Positions 1-11,381 of a stretch of DNA of 32,244 nt are shown piece by piece. Below the pieces are notes generated by a model. It saw only the letters and a program-made list of their open reading frames with translations. It made no database searches and had not been told where the DNA came from. The position numbers and the translations under genes were made by a program. How positions within the stretch are numbered: the stretch's first letter is position 1; each line of letters starts with the position of its first letter. Source of the DNA: Coxiella endosymbiont of Ornithodoros amblus (GTDB taxonomy: Bacteria > Pseudomonadota > Gammaproteobacteria > Coxiellales > Coxiellaceae); the NCBI RefSeq assembly GCF_019425495.1, contig NZ_VFIV01000013.1:1-32244 (forward strand), written 5' to 3'.

Positions 1-89
1 ACTAACCCACTGATGTCTTTCATCAAGAACCCCTTATCCTTCAATAACATCAGGAATTCTACTGAATACTCAGCAGCTTTTCTGACCAT
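1..89 (-). CDS. Possible partial small ORF running off the left edge
   Basis: An open frame starts at an ATG at 87-89 on the minus strand and continues out of the window. It encodes about 29 residues beginning MVRKAAEYSVEFL, rich in Lys, Leu and Glu. I do not recognise the family and there is no convincing ribosome binding site. It lies just downstream of ligA on the same strand, so it could be a separate gene, or a degraded remnant like many others here. Confidence 0.25.
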   Translation of the reverse strand, partial: MVRKAAEYSVEFLMLLKDKGFLMKDISGL

Positions 90-134
90 TTCATCAACTT
101 AACTGCTTTTGTTATGTATAGAGGAAAAATTCCC

Positions 135-2833
<2,699 letters not shown>

Positions 2834-2903
2834 TTTGTTATTCTCCACTCGAGCCGAAACATTTATTTTCCTTTGTCCCCGTCCACTTTCGTGAAGAAGG
2901 ATT

Positions 2904-5900
2904 TTATGCTTCCACCAACCCGATGGCTTCTTGCATATTGACTGAGACAACACGTGAAACACCTGGCTCTTGCATTGTAACACCCATTAGATAATCAGCC
3001 ATTTCAATAGTCACCTTGTTATGGCTAATTATTAGAAATTGAATCTCTTTAGACATTTCTTTAACAAGTTGGCAGAAACGACCGACGTTAATATCATCGA
3101 GGGAGGCATCCACTTCGTCCAAAATACAAAAAGGTGCTGGATTTAATTGGAATAAGGAAAAAACCAACGCAACGGCTGTCAGCGCTTTCTCACCACCTGA
3201 TAGCATATGGATAGTGACGTTTCGTTTTCCGGGCGGTTTGGCGCGCACGATTACGCCGGCCGTCAATAAATCAGTATCTGTCATTTCGAGGGTTGCTAGA
3301 CCACCACCAAAAATCCGAGGAAATAAAGATTGAAATTGTTGATTGACCTTGTCATAGGTTTCTTCAAATTTAGCGCGTGTTTCACGATCGATTTTATGGA
3401 TCGCATTTTTTAAAATTTCCAGCGCTTTGGTTAAGTCCGCATATTGTTTATCTAAATAATTTTTTCGTTCATTTACGGTTTCGTATTCTTCAATAGCTGC
3501 CAAATTGATTGGTCCTATCCGTTGAATACGTTCGACAAGTTGATCCAGTTTTTCTTGCCAATTTTCGATCGTAGCTTCTTCTGGCAATTCAATCATAACT
3601 TGCTCAAGATCAAAATCATTTTCGTTGAGCTGCTCTTTAATAGTTGTTTGTCTTACGCTAACGGTTTGACGCTGCATGCGCAATTCTTCTAATTGTGCTT
3701 GCGCTTCATTAAGCGCTTTCTGCGTCAAAGTGCGTTTTTCTTCAAGGTCGCGTAATAATTGATTGGCCTCTTGGAATTCTTTTTCAACTTCTCGCAATTC
3801 CGCTTCCAGAGTGAGTCTTTGTTCCAATTGTATTTCTAATTTCTCGTCTAATTCTTCTAAAGGCTTATCACCTTCCAATAAATATTGAGACAACATTTCG
3901 CGCCGTTCAGTAAGCTGTTTTAATTGCCGTCGATCTCGCACAATTGTTTGCCTTAAGAAGGTTAGCTGATCTTCGTTGCTGGCCAATCGAATTTCAAACT
4001 CATCGGATTCTTTACGTTTTTGATGTGCTTTTTCACGCAATTCGATTAATTGGTTGCGATAATGATCTCGTTCCCGGATCATTTCTTCACGCTGCGTGGC
4101 TAATAAGCGTTGTGAATCGTCTAACGAAGAAGCTTTATTTTTTATAAGCGTTAATCGTCGTTGGCATTGCTCGAGCTGCTGTTCACATTCGTTAAGACCT
4201 ATTTTTAACCGATTTTGTTGTTGTTGCGCATTATACAATTGCGCTTGTCTAGTGCTTAATGCGCTTTGAATAGTCGTTGATTCTGCATTTAATTTCTGGT
4301 AAGTTCGGAGCAAAATATCGCGGTCAGTTTCAAGCTGGTTCAGTTGATGTTCACCCGATTTTAATTGCGTTTCCTGTTCGTCGCATTTCTTTTGCTGCCC
4401 AAGAATATTTTCTTTTAATTGTTTTAGTTGCTGCTCCCGGAATAAAAAGCCGCTTTGCGGTGCGTCTTGTAGTTTCAAAATTCGTGCCCAATGGGGGCCA
4501 AGCCAAAGTCCTTCTTTGGTAATCACGGACTCATTCTCTTGCAATGAACTTTGCAATTGCTTTGCTTCATCCAGTGAATCAGCGATGTAAATCCCTGCCA
4601 ACCATTGTTGAAAAGGCCACTCACTATCGACTTGACTGGCTAACGTAGGTGCTTTGTCAAAAGCGGTCGCAGCGATAGATTTTTTTTCTATAAGTGTGAC
4701 TCTGCCTTCCGACACCGTCGTCAAATTATTTAAAAATGGCAGAACTGCATCCACACAAATCGCATCAAAATAGCCGCTCAATACTGTTTCAACCGCTATC
4801 TCCCAGCCAGGGTTGACAACCAGTTTTTGCCCCAAGCGCGGATTTTCTTTTAACTGCTGACGAGAAAACCATTCACTAATTTTTCCATCGCTCTCCCCTA
4901 AAGCTGCTTTTTGCATCGCTTCTAGTGAAACTGCGCGGGCTTCCAAAGCCTGCAGTTCGCGTCGTTTGGTTTGTAATTCATTACGCCTGGTTTGATTCGT
5001 TTCACGACGTGAAGTGATGGCTTCAGCCAATAATTGCAATTTCAACTGGCTATTGCTGAGTTCAACGTTTAATAATTTGGACTGTGAAAATAAGGGCGCG
5101 ATTTCATTTAAAAGTTCATCGAGTTGTAATTGATTTAAATTTTGTTGCAATTGCTGTTTACGTTTTTCTAAATCCGTTAATTGACGTTTGGCATGCTCTC
5201 TTTTAGTTTGTATGACTTCCAGTTGACTCATGGTTTGCGAGGCCTTTGCTTGAAAAGCTTCCCAAGCTTCTTGCCATCGAGTCATGTTCGATTCCGCTTG
5301 CGCTAATTCTTGTGAAGCCGCAGCGGCAATTGAATGAATATCAGAAGACCGATGTTTTAAATACTCTATTTCGGTTTCTAATTCCGTTATTTGCGCTTCA
5401 CATTCAGCGGTATTGTTTTGCAGCTCCTCCCACACATTTTCATTTTCTTCTAATTCGGATTGCCATTGGTGTATTTTTTCTTTGGTGTCTTTAATCTGCT
5501 GTTCTAAAAGGGAAATTTCAGCGCCTAAACCATAATAATGTTTTTGCACAGCATTATGTTTTTCATTAATATCGGTTAATTGCTCCCGCATTTTTTCTAT
5601 TTCGGTTTCAACACGATGCTGCTCACTTTGTTTTTCTTCTCGGCGGATATTTTTCTGACTAATACCTTGATCGTATTCCAATAATTTCTGGTCCAGCACT
5701 TTCCACTGCAAAACCTTGACTTGAGCGCTGAGCGAGCGTTCTTCTTGCTTATAAGCTTTATAACGCTCAACCACGTTGGTCTGGCGTTTTAAATGCCGTA
5801 GTTGTTTAGCCAATTCTTCAGCAATATCGTTGACTCGATCTAAGTTCTCTTGCGTGTGGCGCATTCGGTTTTCAGTTTCACGGCGGCGTCCTTTGTATTT

Positions 5901-6413
5901 TGAAATACCGGCAGTTTCTTCGATGTAAACTCGCAATTCTTCTGGCTTTGCTTCGATGAGATTAGAAATCATCCCTTGTTCCACAATGGCATAACTACGC
6001 AGCCCAAGCCCTGTACCCCAAAAAACATCCACGACATCACGCCGGCGTACATGCGCACCGTTGATAAAATAATTCGATTGCCCATCGCGCTCGACTTCGC
6101 GACGAATAGCAATCTCGCCGTATTTGGCGTACTCGCCGCCAATTCGGCCTTCACTATTATTAAAATGAAGTTCAACGGAGGCTTTACCAACGGGCTTACG
6201 GGAGGTAGTGCCGTTGAATATCACATCGCTCATCGACTGCCCGCGCAACTGTTTTGCTGACGTTTCTCCAATTACCCAGCGCACTGCATCAACCACATTT
6301 GATTTACCGCAACCATTAGGGCCAACGATGGCATTCATCGAACCGTGAATAGGGATAAGCGTGGAATCAACAAATGATTTGAATCCAGCAAGTTTGATGG
6401 TCTTTAAATACAT
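2904..6413 (-). CDS. smc: Chromosome partition ATPase Smc
   Basis: Smc is the ATP-driven coiled-coil protein that compacts and segregates the chromosome, normally with ScpA and ScpB. The 1169-residue product starts with MYLKTIKLAGFKSF and has a Walker A motif GPNGCGKSNVVDAV near residue 32. A long heptad-rich coiled coil runs to about 480. The globular hinge lies around 500-650, and a second coiled coil follows. The C-terminal ATPase head carries the ABC signature LSGGEKALTA and the Walker B/D-loop CILDEVDASLDD. The length matches the family and no frame damage is visible. It is the first gene of the smc-zipA-ligA cluster. A 270-base spacer with a hairpin separates it from the pseudogene region upstream. 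Confidence 0.97.
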   Translation of the reverse strand: MYLKTIKLAGFKSFVDSTLIPIHGSMNAIVGPNGCGKSNVVDAVRWVIGETSAKQLRGQSMSDVIFNGTTSRKPVGKASVELHFNNSEGRIGGEYAKYGEIAIRREVERDGQSNYFINGAHVRRRDVVDVFWGTGLGLRSYAIVEQGMISNLIEAKPEELRVYIEETAGISKYKGRRRETENRMRHTQENLDRVNDIAEELAKQLRHLKRQTNVVERYKAYKQEERSLSAQVKVLQWKVLDQKLLEYDQGISQKNIRREEKQSEQHRVETEIEKMREQLTDINEKHNAVQKHYYGLGAEISLLEQQIKDTKEKIHQWQSELEENENVWEELQNNTAECEAQITELETEIEYLKHRSSDIHSIAAAASQELAQAESNMTRWQEAWEAFQAKASQTMSQLEVIQTKREHAKRQLTDLEKRKQQLQQNLNQLQLDELLNEIAPLFSQSKLLNVELSNSQLKLQLLAEAITSRRETNQTRRNELQTKRRELQALEARAVSLEAMQKAALGESDGKISEWFSRQQLKENPRLGQKLVVNPGWEIAVETVLSGYFDAICVDAVLPFLNNLTTVSEGRVTLIEKKSIAATAFDKAPTLASQVDSEWPFQQWLAGIYIADSLDEAKQLQSSLQENESVITKEGLWLGPHWARILKLQDAPQSGFLFREQQLKQLKENILGQQKKCDEQETQLKSGEHQLNQLETDRDILLRTYQKLNAESTTIQSALSTRQAQLYNAQQQQNRLKIGLNECEQQLEQCQRRLTLIKNKASSLDDSQRLLATQREEMIRERDHYRNQLIELREKAHQKRKESDEFEIRLASNEDQLTFLRQTIVRDRRQLKQLTERREMLSQYLLEGDKPLEELDEKLEIQLEQRLTLEAELREVEKEFQEANQLLRDLEEKRTLTQKALNEAQAQLEELRMQRQTVSVRQTTIKEQLNENDFDLEQVMIELPEEATIENWQEKLDQLVERIQRIGPINLAAIEEYETVNERKNYLDKQYADLTKALEILKNAIHKIDRETRAKFEETYDKVNQQFQSLFPRIFGGGLATLEMTDTDLLTAGVIVRAKPPGKRNVTIHMLSGGEKALTAVALVFSLFQLNPAPFCILDEVDASLDDINVGRFCQLVKEMSKEIQFLIISHNKVTIEMADYLMGVTMQEPGVSRVVSVNMQEAIGLVEA

Positions 6414-6596
6414 GAGCAGCTGCTATTCATCCTGACTACTAATAGTAGTGTTTGTAGTCTACCCAAATCAGGCGAGAGAAGAAAGTCAGTCGAGAAAATG
6501 GGTGTGTTAAAAAAGATCTTGGTCACGACTTTCCCCTCTCCCGCTTGTGGGAGAGGAGATATCACTGATATAAAAAAGCTGGCCTCTTATCGCTAG
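6414..6596. other. Spacer upstream of smc
   Basis: No coding potential is visible. It contains the smc leader, with only a weak ribosome binding site, and one copy of the short hairpin repeat listed separately at 6535-6556. I could not identify a clear promoter. Confidence 0.4.
6535..6556. repeat. Short hairpin repeat, CTCTCCC/GGGAGAG type
   Basis: A perfect 8-bp inverted repeat, CCTCTCCC and GGGAGAGG, surrounds the loop GCTTGT. Near-copies occur at 10928-10947 and, on the other strand, around 18599-18622. A weaker relative is at about 13662-13683. All are intergenic, so it is probably a small dispersed palindromic element that may also act as a transcript-end hairpin. Confidence 0.6.
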
Positions 6597-6683
6597 CTAA
6601 CTTAAGCCCACTAATTGATCATCGCTCAGCAACTCAGCGACGTCCTGCTTCTCAATAAGCTGTTGTCATTGGCTGCTAGTTTT

Positions 6684-7328
6684 TTAATAAAGGTACCTCA
6701 ACATAAACACAACCAGCGATATCGCTACAATAACCAGGCCGATTTTCATGAATAAATACTCAAATAGGTAGCGACATGAGAACATCTTTCGAATTATTCT
6801 TATGCTTGCAATGGAGGTACAGAAAAACCAGAGGTCCATTGTGAACCCCATAAATCGCTGAGGCACTATTAACGAGCCGCAAACGACAATCCCAGCGCAC
6901 TAACCAGCAATTAGCCGGTACTTTTCAACCAGTAAGAAAAAGCACCGGCCAAATCCCCAAAATTACACCATGATGATTGAATAAAGCCCAAAAGAAAACG
7001 ATCCCGCCAAGAATGTTCCCAACGAAAATTTCGCCGGTAGGGATAGTAATAAATAGCTGAGAGCCAACACAACTGCCCCCCAATAAAAATAGTGCGCTTT
7101 GTTCCGAGAACTTTATTCCCAACATACTTTTCCCCAGGTAAGAAAACTAAAGCGCTAAAAGCGGCAAAAAGGAAATCGGCATAGCTATCTTAAATAGCCC
7201 AGGGGCGTTCTACCATGTATAAACACGAGTCACGCTTAAACCCCGTAATAACCAAAATGCTCCCAGATTTCGATAAAGAAAATAAGATAAAAAGACTTAG
7301 GTTGGCCGGTCAGTGATCGGATAAACAT
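6684..7328 (-). pseudogene. Remnant of POT/PTR (DtpA-type) peptide transporter
   Basis: Proton-dependent oligopeptide transporters import di- and tripeptides. The remnant starts at ATG 7326-7328 with the family's N-terminal block QPKSFYLIFFIEIWEHFGYY. After stops and a frame change it continues as DSYADFLFAAFSALVF. In another frame it gives the conserved GNKVLGTKRTIFIG. It then jumps to the C-terminal part, ALGLSFAAR, and after a further shift VPQRFMGFTMDLWF and a last hydrophobic helix KIGLVIVAISLVVFM. About 215 codons of an expected 480-500 remain, in at least three frames, so there is a large internal deletion plus several small indels and stops. A short extra open stretch to a stop at 6597-6599 may be the old tail. 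The assignment rests on several ordered family motifs. Confidence 0.8.
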
Positions 7329-7444
7329 AAATGCTTTCCCCTTCTCAATATTCCAAAAAAAATATTAGATGGAGAGTGGGTAGGCTTAGATCTCCTAAAA
7401 CTACCTTCCTTAGCTGAATTTCCCGCTTAACCACGCTCACAGAC

Positions 7445-8408
7445 TTAAACCCAGAGGCGAAGCTTTTGAAGGGGCTGAGGGGGGGGGAAGTGCTGGATAG
7501 CCGCTTTTCCCTCGTCTTTGGTCTTAATTATAGGCACCATACAAGGAGATACCACTGATGGCCGCTGTACGAGGAATGGAAATAATGAGTTTGACCTTCC
7601 AGGTGATGGCGTTTCCACGAAATCCTTAATAGCTTTTAAATCAACGCTAGCTATCAACTGCACTGTATAGCTCGCTTTCGAATTAAGTAAGACTTTTTCT
7701 CCTGCCCTCAAGCCGCCGGTGTTCATCGCCGTAACAGCTTACAGGAGCTGGGACTTGAGCACCCTTACACTGACAAAAAGGGTCACTACCGTGGAATCTT
7801 TCTTCTGCAGGATTTCAGAATTTTTCTTAAGCACATCATGGACGGGATTTGAATGGCGAGAGGTATTTTTTCGATAAGCCGGCAAGTGGTGGCGTAAAAG
7901 TTCCAATGGCGCTCGAGTATTAACACGGTGGATCGAGGTGGATCGACCTTTTTATAACGAAGAGCGCTTGTTGGAGACGCTAAATGACTAGTCAGGTTTA
8001 GAGAAAAGGGCCTTGAACAGCACCCATGGTAGGATATTCGTGTTCATGAATCATATGAGAGGCCCCAATCGCCCAAGGGCTGACCTTGGGCGCGCGGCCG
8101 CGCGCCGTATCCACAGATTAGCGGCTTCTGCATCCCGAACCGTGGCTTATACCATAAAAATACATTATATCCCAAAGCATATTGAGTGTCAGGATCGCCA
8201 CGCTCCGCAGCAACATCGATTTTGCTAAGAGAAAAATTGTATTTTCGTAGGAATGCGTTTTTCGAACAGGGAGCCGTTCCAGCAAAGGATCGAACTGGCA
8301 TAGGTCCCTTTTAAGGGTAGTGGAACACCCAGCCGCCATAACTATAAAAAAATCCGATTAGCCCCCACCAAAAAGCCGAGAAAAATGTTCAGCCAGCTTC
8401 ATAGTCAT
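7445..8408 (-). pseudogene. Remnant of lipoprotein with Sel1-like repeats and C-terminal SPOR domain
   Basis: Reading the minus strand across frames gives an ordered protein. It opens with a start and hydrophobic leader (MKLAEHF... near 8402-8408) and a lipobox MAAGCSTT (about 8320-8340). A Sel1-type repeat follows: VAAERGDPDTQYALGY, MYFYGIS, then DAEAANLWIRRAAA (about 8230-8090). At the C-terminus is a SPOR-like domain (about 7690-7445) split over two frames: SYTVQLIASVDLKAIKDF, then HHLEGQTHYFHSSYSG and HQWYLLV, then IKTKDEGKAAIQHF and LQKLRLWV. SPOR domains bind denuded septal peptidoglycan; Sel1 repeats mediate protein contacts. At least four frame changes show the gene is dead. DamX/DedD-like proteins share the SPOR end, but the lipoprotein plus Sel1 layout is different. 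That all the parts were one gene is an inference. Confidence 0.65.
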
Positions 8409-8700
8409 TCTTCCTTATGCTGCATAATCCAATCGTGACATTTTGCACGAAAAAGGCTTGGGAATACAACTATCCTGATGGCAAAATTGCCCAACCGATT
8501 TTTCCTTAAGAACAACAAGCTATATTGTCTCCATTAGCAGTTAGATAAAGTAAGATAGCACAACTGAAAGGCTTAAGGAGGAGCTTTCGAGTCCTCTTCA
8601 TCTTCCAGAGAAGAAAAAAGAGGGTGAAAATAAACATCCTAATGTCGGTTGCTCTTTGAGTGAATGACTCTTCCCATTTTTAGAATTTTATTTAAAAATT
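8409..8700. other. Spacer with possible coding debris
   Basis: This lies between the upstream ends of two oppositely directed pseudogenes. Around 8554-8668 on the plus strand a short open frame without a start codon reads DSTTERLKEELSSPLH and is Lys/Glu-rich. It may be the decayed N-terminus of the gene that follows. No promoter is obvious. Confidence 0.3.
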
Positions 8701-9567
8701 ATGGAGGACGTTAAGAAGAACGATTTCGTATCTTCTCCAGATGAAGAAATTAAAAAAACTATTAAAATCCCAGAACGAAGAAAACCCATCAATAAATGCA
8801 GATGGCGAAAATATCTTGACGTTAGTCGTGCGAATGGGATTTTTTAGTCGATCTTTATCTTTATTTAAATAAATAAAAACGGCTATAATGTTTTGATACT
8901 AGTAATGAATTTGAACCTAATAAAAGAGATTATCTTAGACCAAGTAAGCCAATTTAGCTTTGAACACAACAGAAAATATTCCTGCAATTTAATCACAATG
9001 GCTATAGTCCTTTATTTTTGTTCGCAAGCCAACATAATCTCTCTCAATATCCACCCTTCTGTGGACTTTTTCCTAAAAAAATTAGCACAATCGCTATTTA
9101 GCCAATTGGCCCATTTGTCTAACAGGCTAAATAAGAGAAAGTGACAATGGGATCGCTGACGTAGATTTTATTAAAAATGTTATAGAAAATAATTTATCTC
9201 TGTTACTGAAACATATGGAATGCTTTTCCAAAGCTGACTTTAGAGACAACCTCCAAAATTTACTCCTAACCATCGAAAAATTACTTCAGGAATATAAAAA
9301 GACTATTGAAAATAAAAACATGTGTTGGAAGAAAGTTGTTGGTTTTTTTAAATGTCATCATTCTGTTCAACAAATAAGTCGGCCACTAGCGAACTCGAAG
9401 AAATTCTCAATCAGCAGGAAACCTTAGATAATGAAAGAATGGATGACCTGGTCAATACTTTCCCTGCCTTAAAGCAAGAGTCGCTTCGTAGATTACTTGA
9501 AATTTTGTGTACCGTCGCAGAGGACAGGCTTCAAGCCGCTCTTCTGAAAAACCCGCAACCACATTAA
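8701..9567 (+). pseudogene. Frame-broken gene of unknown function
   Basis: Successive open stretches on the plus strand read as one damaged protein. The first starts at ATG 8701 (MEDVKKNDFVSSPDEEIKK). It continues in another frame as INADGENILTLVVRMGFF, which loosely resembles an ankyrin repeat. A hydrophobic-to-basic stretch follows (about 8905-9144, ending SNRLNKRK). After a shift comes DVDFIKNVIENNLSLLLKH and a charged helical region to about 9345. A second shift at a T-run near 9343-9349 leads to a final acidic helical segment (ELEEILNQQETLDNERMDDL) ending at 9567. The base composition is more AT-rich than the neighbouring housekeeping genes. An ankyrin-type secreted effector is one possibility, but a single weak repeat does not establish it. 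I do not recognise the family. Confidence 0.45.
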
Positions 9568-9692
9568 GGATTGGCAGTTCTACGACACAATAATTATAGA
9601 GTAGGCTCATGATAACCCGGTCTTTTTACACGAAATCGTTTGCCGTTTTGATGAACGCACCGGCATTACAGGGGGTTTTTAGTCACAAGACT

Positions 9693-10760
9693 TCACCCTT
9701 CGGGGTTAGCGATAATATCAATTTCGTTCTCCATGATCGGTTTGCGTGTCAACTCAACGATATAAATATAGCAAAACAACGCCCCGACCCATAAAATGAA
9801 TTGCCAACCATCAGAGACAGTAAAATAATTTAACGCTAATCCAAAAATGCCTAAAAGCAAGGATAACGCACACAATAATAAGGTAGACAAGGATGTATTT
9901 AAACCAGCGACATGTAATACATGGTGAAAATGATCACGACTCGCTACAATGATCGATTTTTTTTGTCGCACTCGCAATACAATTACATTGATGAGATCGA
10001 ATAAAGGAAATGCCATAATCCATAATATCGTCATGGGTTTGATCAACGCCAAATTCTGTTGGGATAAATCAATCGCAAACCACACCAACAGAAAAGCAAT
10101 GAAAGTACTCCCCGAATCGCCCATAAAAATACTGGCCTCTTTACGCCACGGTAATCGCATATTAAATCCTAAAAAGGTAATTAATAAAATAATAATAACA
10201 AAAAGCAAATTAAAATCAGATACTTGATGCAGCTTGACACTCACCAATAACAATAATAGCGTCTCTCCTAACGCCACACCCCCAGCCAGACCATCTTGAC
10301 CGTCAATCATATTCATTGCATTGATGTTAGCCAAAACCACAATTACCGTCATTGGAATAGCCCAGAAACCAATTTTAAGATCGCCCAAAAAGAATAAATT
10401 ACCAAGATTAGACAGAATCACATTTCCCCAAATGATCATCAACAAGGCTGCAAATAATTGTCCAAACAATCGCAGCTTTGAACTTAGATCACTAAAATCG
10501 TCTACGACTCCCATTAAAACAAGGATGCTGCTTCCCGCTAACATCCCTCGATAAGGTAACAATGAAGTCGAGAGCGTTAATAACGCGAAGCAAAAAGAAA
10601 AGAACATCACGATTCCGCCAATCAATGGAACTTCTCTTTCATGCCATTTTCGGTCATTAGGACGGTCAACAAAACCAATCCTTATTGCCAAAGGGCGCAA
10701 TAACCAAATGCAGAATAAAGAGGCTACAAACGTAATAAGGCCACTTTTAATAAGTTCCAT
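9693..10760 (-). CDS. wecA: WecA/TagO-type undecaprenyl-phosphate sugar-1-phosphate transferase
   Basis: This is a polytopic membrane enzyme of the WecA/MraY superfamily. It transfers a HexNAc-1-phosphate, usually GlcNAc-1-P, from UDP-sugar to undecaprenyl phosphate, starting O-antigen or other surface glycan synthesis. The 355 residues include about ten hydrophobic segments and all the family signatures: VDDFSDLSSKLRL near 86-97, NAMNMIDGQDGLAGG near 148-160, IFMGDSGSTF near 211-220, and the cytoplasmic HFHH loop near 278. The length is typical and the frame is intact. The exact sugar cannot be read from sequence; WecA and WbpL-like enzymes look alike. The decayed comEA and pyrF lie upstream on the same strand. 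Confidence 0.88.
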   Translation of the reverse strand: MELIKSGLITFVASLFCIWLLRPLAIRIGFVDRPNDRKWHEREVPLIGGIVMFFSFCFALLTLSTSLLPYRGMLAGSSILVLMGVVDDFSDLSSKLRLFGQLFAALLMIIWGNVILSNLGNLFFLGDLKIGFWAIPMTVIVVLANINAMNMIDGQDGLAGGVALGETLLLLLVSVKLHQVSDFNLLFVIIILLITFLGFNMRLPWRKEASIFMGDSGSTFIAFLLVWFAIDLSQQNLALIKPMTILWIMAFPLFDLINVIVLRVRQKKSIIVASRDHFHHVLHVAGLNTSLSTLLLCALSLLLGIFGLALNYFTVSDGWQFILWVGALFCYIYIVELTRKPIMENEIDIIANPEG

Positions 10761-10961
10761 AAAAAGTCACATCCTGCAGTTCTCAATTTGATTAATGTCA
10801 TGAACGGAAAAATGATAACAGGCAGGAGAAAGATTATTCAAGAGTGAAGTAGAATTCAAAAGAAAGAAATCCCTGGCGCTGGCGCCAAAGACAAGAGCGA
10901 TGGAGTCTCCAAAAATTTTCTTCTCCGCTCTCCTGCTTGTGGGAGAGGTTTATCCTTCACT
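10761..10961. other. Spacer upstream of wecA
   Basis: I see no gene. A GGCGC-rich palindromic stretch (CTGGCGCTGGCGCCAAAG, about 10875-10892) and one short CTCTCC/GGAGAG hairpin (10928-10947) lie here. The wecA promoter is presumably within this spacer, but I cannot place it. Confidence 0.4.
10928..10947. repeat. Short hairpin repeat, second copy
   Basis: CTCTCC and GGAGAG arms surround TGCTTGTG, nearly identical to the copy at 6535-6556, including the GCTTGT loop. It lies immediately past the end of the comEA remnant and could serve as its transcript-end hairpin. Confidence 0.55.
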
Positions 10962-11310
10962 CTACGAATTAACCAGTAAGCAATGAGGATTGTTTCTTAT
11001 GAAACAAGCAACGGTTTTTTGGCCGATGCCGGGTACCGACGAAAATACCTCTATTGATTTAAAATTCTCTTCTTTTTCCCATGGACGATGATGGCTTTAA
11101 CTTTTTTAACGCCAATGCCTTTAAACGTAGTTAATTATAGTGGCATCGGCCGTGTTAGTATCAACAGGTCCTGTTTTGCGTACTAACTGCTGCATGCCTA
11201 TGCAGTTTACTTTTAATCACTTCAGAAGCAGGTTTGGCCTGTGCTGAAAAAGCAAGACTACTATCAACACCGCTGAAATTAATTGAATTATTTTTTTATA
11301 AAAATCTCCT
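10962..11310 (-). pseudogene. comEA: Remnant of ComEA-like helix-hairpin-helix DNA-binding protein
   Basis: ComEA binds double-stranded DNA in the periplasm during natural transformation. A signal peptide-like start, KKIIQLISAVLIVVLLF (about 11300-11250), changes frame to FSAQAKPASEVIKSK, which looks like a cleavage site and mature start. Another shift gives VDTNTADATIINYV, the classic entry to a ComEA domain. Then come KGIGVKKVKAIIV, the first hairpin, and finally ENFKSIEVFSSVPGIGQKTV, the second hairpin. These pieces occupy at least three frames and no intact start codon is evident, so the gene is dead. A well-spaced AGGAG remains at 11306-11310 just before the old start. A short secreted helix-hairpin-helix protein of this layout is a ComEA homologue with good confidence. 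A role in uptake in the ancestor is inferred. Confidence 0.8.
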
Positions 11311-11322
11311 TGCACAGTTCAA

Positions 11323-11345
11323 ACATTAACAATGTATGTTAATGT
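11323..11345. promoter_or_regulatory. Operator-like palindrome over a possible comEA promoter
   Basis: A perfect 8-bp inverted repeat, ACATTAAC and GTTAATGT, is separated by AATGTAT. On the minus strand, TTGTGC and TACATT with a 17-base spacer read as -35 and -10 elements directed at the comEA remnant. The palindrome covers the -10. This fits a repressor site, but no regulator is identified. Confidence 0.4.
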
Positions 11346-11381
11346 GAGAAGAGCACAATACCGGGATAATTTTTATTGACA

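Noticed and set aside
6925-7125. A formate/nitrite-transporter-like fragment (IFVGNILGG)
   Set aside because: The flanking segments read as a POT transporter, and an alternative frame gives the POT motif GNKVLGTKRT; the resemblance is coincidental.
8044-8339. Two overlapping minus-strand ORFs as separate small genes
   Set aside because: Together they spell one lipoprotein/Sel1-type protein across a frameshift, so they are parts of a pseudogene.
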